Below, piece by piece: positions 8,959-17,764 of a stretch of DNA of 64,000 bases. The position numbers and the translations under genes are program-made. This DNA is from Kaistia soli DSM 19436 (GTDB lineage Bacteria; Pseudomonadota; Alphaproteobacteria; Rhizobiales; Kaistiaceae): positions 78,668-142,667 of the forward strand of contig NZ_FQUP01000002.1 of assembly GCF_900129325.1 (NCBI RefSeq), given 5' to 3'. The first letter of the stretch is position 1, and every line of letters begins with the position of its first letter. The notes beneath the pieces are model-generated. The model made no database searches, had not been told where the DNA came from, and was given only the letters and a program-made list of their open reading frames with translations.

Positions 8959-9897
8959 ATGACAAGACGAAAGATCGCCATCATCGGGCTCGGCAAGATT
9001 GCGCAGGACCAGCACCTGCCGGTTGTCGACAAGAACCCGGCTTTCGAACTGGTGGCGGTAACGAGCCAGCGCGGTATCACCCATCGTGGCCTGCCGACCT
9101 TCAAGACACCGGCTGAAATGTACAAGGCGATTCCCGATATCGACGCGGTCGCCATCTGCACGCCGCCGGATGTACGTCATGCGATCGCCATCGAAGCGCT
9201 CGATGCCGGCAAGGACGTGCTGCTCGAAAAGCCAACCGCCGCGACCCTCGCCGAGGCGGCGGATATCGAGGCGCATGCGCAGAGGCGCGGCCGCGTCATC
9301 TTCGCCACCTGGCATTCGCAGTATAATCCGGCAGTCGAGGAGGCGCGGTCCATTCTCGCCGGCGCTGGCGTGAAGTCGCTCAAGATTTCCTGGCGCGAGG
9401 ATGTGCGCAAATGGCATCCAGGCCAGGACTGGGTATGGGAGCCCGGCGGCTTCGGCGTGTTCGATCCCGGCATCAATGCTTTGTCGATCTTCGTGCGCAT
9501 TTTGCCGGTGACGCCCTTCGTCAAGAGCGCCGAGCTGACCTACCCGGCCAATCGGCAGACGCCGATCGGCGTTCAGATCGTCTTTTCGAGCACGGATCCG
9601 GATGGGCCTGCGCTTGCCGCGGACTTCGACTGGCGCGAGCAAGGTGACGAGAAGTGGCATATCGAGATGGAGACGAAGAGCGGCCACAAGCTGCGGCTCT
9701 TCCGCGGCGGTGCTTCGCTGAGCGTCGATGGCAACGTCACGGTCGAACAGCCCAGCGAAGAATATGAGCGCATCTATGAGCGCTTCGCCGAACTGCTCGA
9801 CAACCGGCAGAGTGATTTCGACATCACGCCGCTGCGCCTCGTCGGCGACGCGATGATGATCGGCAAGCGGCTGACCACCGACGCCTTCGACTGGTAA
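8959..9897 (+). CDS. L-arabinose/D-galactose 1-dehydrogenase (Gfo/Idh/MocA)
   Basis: A 312-residue cytoplasmic NAD(P)-dependent oxidoreductase. The N-terminus carries the Rossmann motif GLGKIA (residues 10-15) and the family's EKP signature at 90-92. The stretch from WHPGQDWVWEPGG (about 152-164) through FDPGINALS is very like the Azospirillum L-arabinose 1-dehydrogenase and the Pseudomonas D-galactose 1-dehydrogenase, as I recall those sequences. These enzymes oxidise the aldose to its lactone, the first step of the non-phosphorylating arabinose/galactose pathway. This fits the ChvE-GguAB importer about 4 kb away. Later pathway genes (lactonase, dehydratase) are not in the window. GGAGG lies just before the ATG. 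Confidence 0.85.
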   Translation: MTRRKIAIIGLGKIAQDQHLPVVDKNPAFELVAVTSQRGITHRGLPTFKTPAEMYKAIPDIDAVAICTPPDVRHAIAIEALDAGKDVLLEKPTAATLAEAADIEAHAQRRGRVIFATWHSQYNPAVEEARSILAGAGVKSLKISWREDVRKWHPGQDWVWEPGGFGVFDPGINALSIFVRILPVTPFVKSAELTYPANRQTPIGVQIVFSSTDPDGPALAADFDWREQGDEKWHIEMETKSGHKLRLFRGGASLSVDGNVTVEQPSEEYERIYERFAELLDNRQSDFDITPLRLVGDAMMIGKRLTTDAFDW

Positions 9898-9985
9898 AAT
9901 TCCTTCGACATTTGAAGCCTAATCCAGCGGGCAACCGATATGCTCCTGCGCCGTTTGCACTAGAGAGCGGCGCGGGAGAGAGCAT

Positions 9986-11233
9986 TTGCAGTGGAAATCG
10001 GGCGCCAGGGCTGCCGTCGCATCGGCCATGATGTTTCTGGCAACGTCAGCCGTTGTGCCTCAACCCGCGATAGCCCTGACGCCGGGTGAACTGCTTCAGA
10101 AGATCATTCCGCGCGGCCAGCAACCGCAGCCGCACAAGCGCTCGCGCATGAAGGCACAGTCAAAACCGGCGCCGGCGCCCCCGAAGCCGCCTCTGCCGGC
10201 GTCAAAGCCCGACACCGGCTCTGCGCCGGCATCACCTGAGTCGCCAGCGAAAGAGACGAAGCCGGCGACGTCCGAGGCGCCGCCGTTACCACAGCCTTCG
10301 CCGGTTCCTGAGGCCGAGCAAGCTTCTCCCGCCGCGGCACCCGATCGGGAGCCGCTTCCCGAAACACCGCCAAAGCCGACGCCAGAGCCGAAGGCGGCAC
10401 CATTGCCCGAACCGAGCCCGCCGCCGCCCGCGCCGCCCGCGCCTGCCACCGAGTCGACGATTCCGCCGACGCCGCCATTGGCCGAGCCCACCCCGCCAGC
10501 CGGCACCGTCATTCCTCCGGCGGATGCGCTTGGCCCGGTCATCCCACCCGTGCAGCCGTCGATTCGACCGCCCACCCCGCCGGTGCTGGCGACGCCGCCT
10601 GCTGCAGAGCCTGCTGCGCCTCTGCCGGAGGAAAAGCCCGAGACGACAGAAAAGGGTCCGCCACGTCAGCAGCCTAGCGCCGCGGAACTCGCCGCGTGCC
10701 GCAATGGTCTTGCGAGCCTCGCGATCACGGCCGAGGCAGAGCCACCGCTGTTCGAGGGAGAATGTGGCGCGCCCGATCCCTATAAGGTGACCGGATTTCA
10801 GTCAGATGCCGTGACGCTCGTCCCGGCGGCGACGATCGACTGCGGCGCCGCGACAGCACTGACGCACTGGGTCGCCGAAGACGTTCAGTCGGCGGCCAAG
10901 GCTGCATTCGGCGCGCCGGTGACCAAGATCGCCGTCGCCGGATCCTACACCTGCCGCGGTCGCAACAATGTGCCGGGTGCCCGACTTTCCGAACATGCCT
11001 TCATGAATGCGATCGACATCAGCGGCTTCACGGTTGCCGGTCGGATGATCACCGTTACCGAAACCGAAGGGCAGTCTGCGGCTGACGCAGCCTTCATCAC
11101 GACCGTGCGCAAAGCTGCCTGCGCCCGCTTTACAACGGTGCTTGGCCCCGGCTCCGACCCGGAACACGCCACGCATCTTCATCTCGATGTGCTGAAGCGT
11201 GGCCGCAACGGCGATTACCGCATCTGCGAATAG
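9986..11233 (+). CDS. Extensin-like protein with Pro-rich linker
   Basis: A 415-residue exported protein. It starts with TTG at 9986, preceded by GGGAGAG, and has a signal peptide ending near PAIA (residues 27-30). Residues about 45-225 are low-complexity Pro/Ala/Glu-rich sequence, probably an extended spacer through or along the cell wall. The C-terminal 190 residues match the bacterial extensin-like domain (PF06904): conserved Cys residues (AACRNG, EGECGAPD, TIDCGAA, YTCRG), SEHAFMNAIDISGF, and a terminal HLHLDVLKRGRNGDYRIC. The His/Asp pattern resembles D-Ala-D-Ala peptidase-type folds, so a peptidoglycan-related role is plausible but unproven. It stands as a single gene between unrelated neighbours. 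Confidence 0.85.
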   Translation: MQWKSGARAAVASAMMFLATSAVVPQPAIALTPGELLQKIIPRGQQPQPHKRSRMKAQSKPAPAPPKPPLPASKPDTGSAPASPESPAKETKPATSEAPPLPQPSPVPEAEQASPAAAPDREPLPETPPKPTPEPKAAPLPEPSPPPPAPPAPATESTIPPTPPLAEPTPPAGTVIPPADALGPVIPPVQPSIRPPTPPVLATPPAAEPAAPLPEEKPETTEKGPPRQQPSAAELAACRNGLASLAITAEAEPPLFEGECGAPDPYKVTGFQSDAVTLVPAATIDCGAATALTHWVAEDVQSAAKAAFGAPVTKIAVAGSYTCRGRNNVPGARLSEHAFMNAIDISGFTVAGRMITVTETEGQSAADAAFITTVRKAACARFTTVLGPGSDPEHATHLHLDVLKRGRNGDYRICE

Positions 11234-11280
11234 GCATCGACCGCTTGGCGGCAGAACGGCCCATCCTGTAGCCTCCCGCC

Positions 11281-12126
11281 ATGGCTGAAACCTTGTCTCT
11301 CCAACGCTCCATCCTCATCACCGGTGCCTCCTCCGGCATCGGGGAGCACGCCGCCCTGACGCTGAAGGCGCGCGGCTGGCGCGTCTTCGCGACCGCCCGG
11401 AAGGACGAGGATCTTGAGCGCCTGAGGGCCGCCGGCATCGAGGCGCATGCCCTCGACTACGAGGATGAGGCTTCGATCGAGCGAACCGCTGAAGCCGTGT
11501 TAACAGCGACGGGCGGCCGGCTCGACGCCCTGTTCAACAATGGCGCCTACGGCCAGGTTGGCGCCGTCGAGGATCTCTCGACCGACGTGCTGCGGCGGCA
11601 GTTCGAAGTGAATGTCTTCGGCTGGCATACGCTGACGCGGCTCGTGTTGACGGCCATGCGGCGTGCCGGCAGCGGGCGTATCGTGCATTGCTCATCCGTG
11701 CTCGGCATCGTCGCTGGCAAGTATCGCGGTGCCTATGTCGGCTCGAAATTCGCATTGGAGGGGCTTGCCGATTCGATGCGGATCGAACTTGCGGGCAGCG
11801 GCATCGACGTCGTCCTGATCGAACCCGGCCCGATCGCCACGCGCTTCACCCAGAACGCACTCGCCAATTTTCATGCGACGATCGACATGACCGCCTCGGT
11901 GCATCACGCCGGCTATGAGGGGCAATTGGCGCGCCTCACCGGCCAGCGGAAGCCCTCCCGTTTCAAGCTCGGGCCCGAGGCCGTCACAGCGGCGCTGATC
12001 CATGCGCTCGAAAGTCCGCGCCCGCGCATCCGCTACCGCGTGACGATGCTGACGAAGCTGGCGGCGATCATGAAGCGCCTGCTGCCGGCGCGATGGCTGG
12101 ATGCGCTCATCGGACGCAACTCATGA
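11281..12126 (+). CDS. SDR-family oxidoreductase
   Basis: A 281-residue classical short-chain dehydrogenase/reductase. The cofactor-binding TGASSGIG is at residues 14-21, and the catalytic YxxxK is at Tyr152-Lys156 (YVGSK), with the Ser of VHCSSVLG upstream. The sequence resembles the retinol-dehydrogenase-like group common in rhizobia. The C-terminal extension rich in Arg, Pro and Leu could contact the membrane. The substrate cannot be deduced; the gene is not in an obvious operon with a pathway. Confidence 0.88.
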   Translation: MAETLSLQRSILITGASSGIGEHAALTLKARGWRVFATARKDEDLERLRAAGIEAHALDYEDEASIERTAEAVLTATGGRLDALFNNGAYGQVGAVEDLSTDVLRRQFEVNVFGWHTLTRLVLTAMRRAGSGRIVHCSSVLGIVAGKYRGAYVGSKFALEGLADSMRIELAGSGIDVVLIEPGPIATRFTQNALANFHATIDMTASVHHAGYEGQLARLTGQRKPSRFKLGPEAVTAALIHALESPRPRIRYRVTMLTKLAAIMKRLLPARWLDALIGRNS

Positions 12127-12185
12127 CGGGGAACGAACGCTGAAAGCAGGCGTTTCGGTTGCTGGTTCGTCAGTTTGGTGTCTTG

Positions 12186-12701
12186 ATGTTAGTGAGCTCC
12201 CTCGGCGCGAGTCGATTGAACGTGCCCGCAAGTCGATTTCCGATCGTCAGCCTGATCGCTTGTCTTGTCGTCTGCTTCGCTGCCGCAGCCATTGGCTCGG
12301 CGGCGACACTTCCGTCGATTCCGATCTGGTATGAGGGGCTCGCGAAGCCCGACTTCAACCCGCCGAACTGGCTGTTCGGGCCAGTCTGGACAATTCTCTA
12401 CGCTCTAATGGCTGTCGCGCTTTGGCGCGTGGTGAACAATTCCGCCGGGGCCACCCGTCGTCGCGCCGTCGCCATCTTCTCGGTCCAGCTCATCCTCAAC
12501 GCGGCTTGGTCGGTGGTGTTCTTCGGCCTGCATTCGATCACCGGCGGCCTCATCACTATCGCACTGCTCGACGTCGCGATCCTGGCTACGATCGCGCAGT
12601 TCGGCCGTATCGACCGGCTGGCAGGCTGGTTGCTTGTGCCCTATGTCATCTGGGTGAGCTTTGCCGCCCTGCTGAACCTCGCGATCTTCATTTTGAACTG
12701 A
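12186..12701 (+). CDS. tspO: TspO/MBR-family membrane protein
   Basis: A protein of about 171 residues with five hydrophobic helices and the Trp-rich pattern of TspO/peripheral benzodiazepine receptor homologues (IWYEGLAKPDFNPPNW, then FGPVWTILYALMAVALWRV). In alphaproteobacteria TspO binds porphyrins and modulates tetrapyrrole and stress responses. The start is unsure: ATG at 12186 is given, while TTG at 12159 and GTG at 12222 are in frame and none has a convincing ribosome site. The longer N-terminus compared with the family favours a late start. A cobalamin adenosyltransferase gene nearby is a second tetrapyrrole link, which may be chance. Confidence 0.85.
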   Translation: MLVSSLGASRLNVPASRFPIVSLIACLVVCFAAAAIGSAATLPSIPIWYEGLAKPDFNPPNWLFGPVWTILYALMAVALWRVVNNSAGATRRRAVAIFSVQLILNAAWSVVFFGLHSITGGLITIALLDVAILATIAQFGRIDRLAGWLLVPYVIWVSFAALLNLAIFILN

Positions 12702-12772
12702 CCCGATTGGTATGTCGGCGGCGGCGCAGCTAGAGTGGCGCGCGTCGCGCAGACTGCAATTGGTCGGAGTTC

Positions 12773-12964
12773 ATGAGCACCCTTTTCCATTTTCTCATCC
12801 CGATTGCCCTCGCAGCGGTCGTGATCGTGCTGTTGCTCGGTCTCTTCAACATGCTGCGCGGTGGTTCGCCCAACCGGTCGCAGCAGTTGATGCGGCTGCG
12901 GGTCCTGCTGCAGTTCGTGGCGCTCTGCATCATGATGCTCGCCCTGTATTTCTCTTCTCGCTGA
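12773..12964 (+). CDS. Twin-transmembrane HIG1-like small protein
   Basis: A 63-residue protein with two hydrophobic helices (about residues 7-26 and 43-60) separated by a short polar loop (RGGSPNRSQQLMRLR). The loop and second helix (MRLRVLLQFVALCIMMLALY) match the HIG_1_N type seen in alphaproteobacterial twin-transmembrane proteins. The mitochondrial relatives act on respiratory complexes. It is seven bases upstream of the cobalamin adenosyltransferase, so the two are probably co-transcribed, an arrangement I know from other rhizobia. Function in bacteria is unsettled. Confidence 0.75.
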   Translation: MSTLFHFLIPIALAAVVIVLLLGLFNMLRGGSPNRSQQLMRLRVLLQFVALCIMMLALYFSSR

Positions 12965-12971
12965 GGTCGAC

Positions 12972-13544
12972 ATGGTCGCGCTCAATCGCATCTATACCCG
13001 CACCGGTGATGACGGCTCCAGCGGCCTCGTCACCGGCGAGCGGAGACCGAAATCGGACCTGCTGTTCGAATGCATCGGAACGGTGGACGAGGTGAACGCG
13101 GCGATCGGCGTCGCGCGCACCGAACTCGAGGCCGAACCGATTGTCGATGCTATGCTCGGGCGCATCCAGAATGATCTGTTCGATCTCGGCGCCGACCTCG
13201 CGACGCCCGAGGAAAGCCTGAAACCCGGACGGCCGGCGCTTCGCGTCAGCGACCGGGAAGTGGAGCGGCTGGAAGGCGAGATCGACGAGTTGAACGATGT
13301 GTTGGAGCCGCTGCGCTCCTTCGTGTTGCCCGGCGGATCGCGCGCTGCGGCCGCGCTGCATGTGGCGCGGACGGTCGCGCGGCGCGCCGAAAGGCTGACC
13401 GTCGCGCTGGCGGCGCGGGAGCGCGTCAATTCGCCCGCCTTGCGCTACATCAATCGCCTGTCGGATTTTCTTTTCGTCGCGGCACGATTCGTGAATGATC
13501 GGGGCACAGGCGACGTTCTCTGGGTGCCTGGCCAGAATCGCTGA
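12972..13544 (+). CDS. Cob(I)alamin adenosyltransferase, PduO type
   Basis: A 190-residue cytosolic enzyme that transfers the adenosyl group of ATP to reduced cobalamin, making coenzyme B12. The N-terminal ATP-binding segment is visible (IYTRTGDDGSSGLVTG, residues about 5-20), as are the central GTVDEVNAAIGVART and the C-terminal LRYINRLSDFLFVAARFVN helices of the PduO fold. It sits between the HIG1-like gene and the rhomboid gene with short gaps. In rhizobia a gene of this type commonly precedes etfBA, as it does here with the rhomboid gene in between. Confidence 0.92.
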   Translation: MVALNRIYTRTGDDGSSGLVTGERRPKSDLLFECIGTVDEVNAAIGVARTELEAEPIVDAMLGRIQNDLFDLGADLATPEESLKPGRPALRVSDREVERLEGEIDELNDVLEPLRSFVLPGGSRAAAALHVARTVARRAERLTVALAARERVNSPALRYINRLSDFLFVAARFVNDRGTGDVLWVPGQNR

Positions 13545-13553
13545 AGGCGCCCG

Positions 13554-14273
13554 ATGTTCGTTCCGCTGCACGACCAGAATCCGCTGCGCTACATCAAGTT
13601 TCCCTGGGCGACGCGCGGCATCGTCGTGCTCAATGTGCTGGTCTTCATGTTCTACCAGCGCGGTGGCAACGCGGACGCCGAAGCGGCGTCGGTCATGGCC
13701 TTCGGCCTCATTCCCTCGACATTGATGGGGATCCATGTCCGCACGCCAGGAATCTTCCATGCGCCGGAATGGATGACTTTCATCACGTCCAGTTTCCTGC
13801 ATGGCGACATCTGGCACCTCGCCGGCAACATGCTGTTCCTCTGGGTCTTCGGCGACAATGTCGAGGACGCGATGGGCCATTGGCGCTTCATCCTGTTCTA
13901 TTTCCTCTGCGCCATTGGCGGGGGACTGGCCCATGTCGCCGTCGCGCCAGGCTCTGACATGGCGCTGATTGGGGCATCAGGTTCGGTCGCCGGTGTCATC
14001 GCCGCCTATTTTCTCCTGCATCCGCGGGTCAAGATCTGGATCCTGCTGCTGTTCCGCATTCCGCTGCGGCTTCGAACCGTCTGGGTGCTCGGCTTCTGGA
14101 TCCTGCTGCAGCTTTACAATTTCCTGTTCGGCCCGCCCGGCGAGATCTCGTGGGCGGCGCATCTCGGCGGCCTGACGACCGGGGCGGTTCTGATCCTGAT
14201 GATGCGGCGACAGGGCGTGCCCTTGTTGGCGCGCGAGGAGCCCGAACTCATCACCGCCGAGCCAGTCGTCTGA
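13554..14273 (+). CDS. Rhomboid intramembrane serine protease
   Basis: A 239-residue membrane protease. The nucleophile is Ser142 in the GASGS motif, and the general-base His is at 203 (WAAHLGG). The [18 protein letters not shown] segment supplies the conserved His/Asn of the second helix. About six helices are visible. Rhomboids cut single-pass membrane proteins; the target is unknown. The start is nine bases after the adenosyltransferase stop, suggesting one transcript. The active site looks intact, so it is probably not an inactive pseudoprotease. Confidence 0.92.
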   Translation: MFVPLHDQNPLRYIKFPWATRGIVVLNVLVFMFYQRGGNADAEAASVMAFGLIPSTLMGIHVRTPGIFHAPEWMTFITSSFLHGDIWHLAGNMLFLWVFGDNVEDAMGHWRFILFYFLCAIGGGLAHVAVAPGSDMALIGASGSVAGVIAAYFLLHPRVKIWILLLFRIPLRLRTVWVLGFWILLQLYNFLFGPPGEISWAAHLGGLTTGAVLILMMRRQGVPLLAREEPELITAEPVV

Positions 14274-14367
14274 CGGCCGCGGCCGCGTTGACTCGCCGTT
14301 TTTGCACCGATACCGTCCGCGGCCGTTGACAAAGGGGCAACGCCCCGAACGAGAGCGACATCCGACA

Positions 14368-15117
14368 ATGAAGATTCTGGTGCCCGTCAAGCGGGTCGTC
14401 GACCGCAACGTGAAGGTCCGCGTCAAGGCGGACGGCAGCGGCATCGACCTCGCCAACGTCAAGATGGCGATGAACCCGTTCTGCGAGATCGCGGTCGAGG
14501 CGGCGCTTCGCTTGAAGGAAGCTGGACAGGCAAGCGAAGTCGTCGTCGTCTCCGTGGGCAACGAGAAATCGGCCGAGACACTGCGTACTGGTCTCGCAAT
14601 GGGCGCCGATCGCGGCATCCTGATCAAGACCGACGCCGAGCGCATCGAGCCGCTTGCGGTCGCGAAGCTGATCAAGGCGCTGATCGCGACCGAAGCGCCC
14701 GGCCTTGTCATTCTCGGCAAGCAGGCGATCGACGACGACAGCAACCAGACCGGCCAGATGCTCGCAGCCCTGCTCGGTTGGCCGCAGGCGACCTTCGCCT
14801 CCAAGATCGAGCTCGGCACCGAGACGATCGAAGTGAGCCGGGAAGTCGATGGCGGCACCGAAACGTTGAGCCTCGCACTGCCGGCCGTGGTCACGACGGA
14901 TCTCCGCCTCAACGAGCCGCGCTATGCCTCGCTGCCCAACATCATGAAGGCCAAGAAGAAGCCGCTCGACGAGACGACGCCGGACGCGCTTGGCGTCGAT
15001 ATCGCGCCGCGCCTCGCGGTTCTGAGGACGGTCGAGCCGCCGCGCCGCGCCGGCGGCGTCACGGTCGCGTCGGCCGCCGAGCTGGTCGCTCGGCTCAAGG
15101 AAACGGGAGTTCTCTGA
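14368..15117 (+). CDS. etfB: Electron transfer flavoprotein, beta subunit
   Basis: A 249-residue small subunit of ETF, which takes electrons from acyl-CoA dehydrogenases and passes them to ETF-ubiquinone oxidoreductase. It opens with the standard [12 protein letters not shown]. It also has the AMP-binding region ([16 protein letters not shown] near 118-133) and the conserved [20 protein letters not shown] segment. The start is the ATG at 14368; an earlier in-frame ATG lacks homology. The alpha-subunit gene starts one base past the stop codon. Confidence 0.96.
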   Translation: MKILVPVKRVVDRNVKVRVKADGSGIDLANVKMAMNPFCEIAVEAALRLKEAGQASEVVVVSVGNEKSAETLRTGLAMGADRGILIKTDAERIEPLAVAKLIKALIATEAPGLVILGKQAIDDDSNQTGQMLAALLGWPQATFASKIELGTETIEVSREVDGGTETLSLALPAVVTTDLRLNEPRYASLPNIMKAKKKPLDETTPDALGVDIAPRLAVLRTVEPPRRAGGVTVASAAELVARLKETGVL

Positions 15118-15118
15118 G

Positions 15119-16057
15119 ATGTCGACGCTGCTGATCGCCGAACATGACGGACAGAGCCTCAACCAGGCGACAGCCAAGGCCTTGACGGCCGCCCGCGCCC
15201 TCGGCGCACCGGTCGACATTCTCGTCGCCGGCTCTGGCGTCCGTACGATCGCCGAGGAGGCGGCAAGGCTCGACAGCGTTTCCCGCGTCCGCCTTGCCGA
15301 TGATCCCGCCCTCGCACATGCACTGGCCGAACCCCTGGCGGAACTGGTCCTCTCAATCGCTGGCGACTATGCCGCGATTGTTGCACCGGCAACGGCGAAC
15401 GGCAAGAATCTGCTGCCGCGTGTTGCCGCACTGCTCGACGTCATGCAGGTTTCCGAAGTCACGGCCGTCTTGTCGCCCGACACGTTCGAGCGTCCGATCT
15501 ATGCCGGCAACGCGATCGAGACTGTCCAGTCGCACGATAAGATCCGCGTCCTGACCGTCCGCACCGCCGCATTCCCGCCGACTGAAGCGGGCAGCGCCAC
15601 AGCGCCGATCGAGACCGTTGGCGCCGCTCCGACACCGCCGCGTTCTCATTTCGTCAGCGAGGCGCTGACGACATCCGAGCGTCCCGAGCTCGCCGGCGCG
15701 CGCATCGTCGTCTCCGGCGGACGAGCGCTTGGATCGGCGGAGACGTTCGAGGCCGTCATCGCGCCGCTGGCCGATCGGCTGAAAGCTGCCATCGGCGCCT
15801 CACGGGCGGCCGTTGATGCGGGCTATGCAGGCAATGACCTGCAGGTCGGACAGACCGGCAAGGTCGTCGCGCCCGACCTTTACATCGCGGTCGGCATTTC
15901 GGGCGCAATCCAGCATCTCGCTGGCATGAAGGATTCGAAAGTGATTGTCGCCATCAACAAGGATGGCGAGGCGCCGATCTTCCAGATCGCCGATTACGGT
16001 CTGGTCGAGGATCTCTTCACGGCGGTTCCGGCCCTCGTCGCGGCGCTCGACGCCTGA
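15119..16057 (+). CDS. etfA: Electron transfer flavoprotein, alpha subunit
   Basis: A 312-residue FAD-binding subunit of ETF. The N-terminal half shares the ETF fold with EtfB. The C-terminal FAD domain shows [22 protein letters not shown] and [15 protein letters not shown], all conserved, and ends with the usual [15 protein letters not shown]. It is placed directly after etfB with a one-base gap, so the subunits are made together. The 3-hydroxybutyryl-CoA dehydrogenase gene follows, linking the locus to fatty acid and polyhydroxybutyrate turnover. Confidence 0.96.
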   Translation: MSTLLIAEHDGQSLNQATAKALTAARALGAPVDILVAGSGVRTIAEEAARLDSVSRVRLADDPALAHALAEPLAELVLSIAGDYAAIVAPATANGKNLLPRVAALLDVMQVSEVTAVLSPDTFERPIYAGNAIETVQSHDKIRVLTVRTAAFPPTEAGSATAPIETVGAAPTPPRSHFVSEALTTSERPELAGARIVVSGGRALGSAETFEAVIAPLADRLKAAIGASRAAVDAGYAGNDLQVGQTGKVVAPDLYIAVGISGAIQHLAGMKDSKVIVAINKDGEAPIFQIADYGLVEDLFTAVPALVAALDA

Positions 16058-16151
16058 GGCGATGCTGCGGTTTGGCTTAGACGGGGCGGATGCTTTGCTC
16101 TAAGCTTTCTGCGAGCCCGTATCCGCCGAAGAAGAGGCGTCCGCCAGGACC

Positions 16152-17033
16152 ATGAACAACGCGATTTCGACAATCGGCGTCATCGGCGCCGGCCAGATGG
16201 GCAATGGTATCGCCCATGTCAGCGCCCTCGCCGGCTTCGAGGTCTATGTGCATGACATCGCGGAAGAGCGGGTTCGCAAGGGCCTCGCCACGATCGACGG
16301 CAACCTATCGCGTCAGGTTCATTCGGGCCGGATCAGTGAGGAAGATCGCAAGAGCGCGCTCGCACGCGTCAGGCCGGCGGTGACGGTCGACGCTCTCGCC
16401 GGCTGCGATCTCGTCATCGAGGCCGCGACCGAAGACGAAGCGATCAAGCGCAAGATCTTTACCAGCATCTGCCCGGCGCTCAGGCCCGACGCGATGCTGG
16501 CGACCAACACGTCCTCGATCTCGATCACCCGCCTTGCCTCGGCTACCGACCGGCCCGAGCGGTTCATCGGCATTCATTTCATGAATCCGGTTCCCGTGAT
16601 GCAGCTCGTCGAGCTCATCCGCGGCATCGCGACTGAAGACGAGACTTTTACGGCCGCTAAGACCTTCGTCGCCAAGCTTGGCAAGACGGTAACCGTCTCG
16701 GAGGACTTCCCGGGCTTCATCGTCAACCGCATCCTGCTGCCGATGATCAACGAGGCGATCTACGTCCTCTACGAGGGCGTCGGGTCGGTCGAGGCGATCG
16801 ACGCGGCGATGCGACTCGGTGCCAACCATCCGATGGGCCCGCTGCAGCTTGCCGATTTCATCGGGCTCGATACCTGCCTTTCGATCATGCAGGTGCTCTA
16901 TGAGGGCCTTGCGGATTCAAAATACCGACCCTGTCCGCTGCTGGTAAAATATGTCGAGGCTGGATGGCTCGGCCGCAAGACCAATCGTGGATTCTACGAT
17001 TATCGCGGCGAGCATCCGGTGCCGACGCGGTAG
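16152..17033 (+). CDS. hbdA: 3-hydroxybutyryl-CoA dehydrogenase
   Basis: A 293-residue NAD(P)-dependent dehydrogenase that interconverts acetoacetyl-CoA and 3-hydroxybutyryl-CoA. The Rossmann motif [12 protein letters not shown] opens the protein, the catalytic His is at 142 ([10 protein letters not shown]), and the C-terminal domain has the typical [19 protein letters not shown]. It lies about 95 bases after etfA in the same direction, an arrangement I recall as common in rhizobia. The length is standard. Confidence in function is high. Confidence 0.94.
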   Translation: MNNAISTIGVIGAGQMGNGIAHVSALAGFEVYVHDIAEERVRKGLATIDGNLSRQVHSGRISEEDRKSALARVRPAVTVDALAGCDLVIEAATEDEAIKRKIFTSICPALRPDAMLATNTSSISITRLASATDRPERFIGIHFMNPVPVMQLVELIRGIATEDETFTAAKTFVAKLGKTVTVSEDFPGFIVNRILLPMINEAIYVLYEGVGSVEAIDAAMRLGANHPMGPLQLADFIGLDTCLSIMQVLYEGLADSKYRPCPLLVKYVEAGWLGRKTNRGFYDYRGEHPVPTR

Positions 17034-17078
17034 GACCGACATCGCGCGTTCGGCGCTGCTTCGGGGCTGGAGTTAGAG

Positions 17079-17738
17079 TTACGCGCCTTTCCGTGCCGCG
17101 GTGATCAGCGTCTTGGCATCATCCGAATCCCACTCCGCCGGGCCGGACATCACGCCGAGGGCGCAGCCTTTGCCGTCGATCAACACGGTGGTTGGCAGGC
17201 CGACGGCCATCGCCTCGCTCTTAAGGCTGGAGAAGATCTTCGTCGTCGGGTCGGCAAAGAGCGGCAAGGCCTTGACGCCGATCTGCTCAAGAAAGGCCTT
17301 CGGCTTGCCAGGGTCCTGCGTGTCGATCGAGACGGGAACGACGGCAAAGTCGGCCCCGGCTTCGCTTTCCGCGAGGCGGTCGAGGGCCGGCATCTCCCTG
17401 CGACAGGGGACGCACCACGTCGCCCAGAGATTGAGAAGCACCGTCTTGCCGCCGAAATCGGCTAGGCTCGCCGCGGTCCCGTCGCCCTTCTGGAAGGCGA
17501 GATGGCTGAGCGAGACCGGCCGATCGGCGATCTGGAAGCCGGCAACCTCGCCTTTGACCAGCGGTTTCAGCAGGCTCGCGGCCTCCACGGCCGCCGAACA
17601 GTCGCCGCTTGCCACCGGGCCGACATTGCCATCAGCGCCTCCCCTCACGTATACGACCGCCAATCCCGCAGCGATGCCAGCCACCGCCGCGAGCCCGATC
17701 ACCAGGGGAAGGCGCATCCTGCCGCCTCTATCAGCCAT
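17079..17738 (-). CDS. tlpA: TlpA-like membrane-anchored thioredoxin
   Basis: A 219-residue protein with one N-terminal membrane helix (about residues 9-31) and a periplasmic thioredoxin domain. The active site is WCVPC with Cys109 and Cys112. A second Cys pair (Cys47 and Cys192) fits the extra structural disulfide reported for Bradyrhizobium TlpA. TlpA keeps cytochrome oxidase assembly factors reduced for copper insertion. It is divergent from argH with only 26 bases between the start codons, so their promoters must overlap or lie within each other's coding ends. Confidence 0.9.
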   Translation of the reverse strand: MADRGGRMRLPLVIGLAAVAGIAAGLAVVYVRGGADGNVGPVASGDCSAAVEAASLLKPLVKGEVAGFQIADRPVSLSHLAFQKGDGTAASLADFGGKTVLLNLWATWCVPCRREMPALDRLAESEAGADFAVVPVSIDTQDPGKPKAFLEQIGVKALPLFADPTTKIFSSLKSEAMAVGLPTTVLIDGKGCALGVMSGPAEWDSDDAKTLITAARKGA

Positions 17739-17764
17739 TCCGGATCTTTCCTGAGAGAGCGTTC

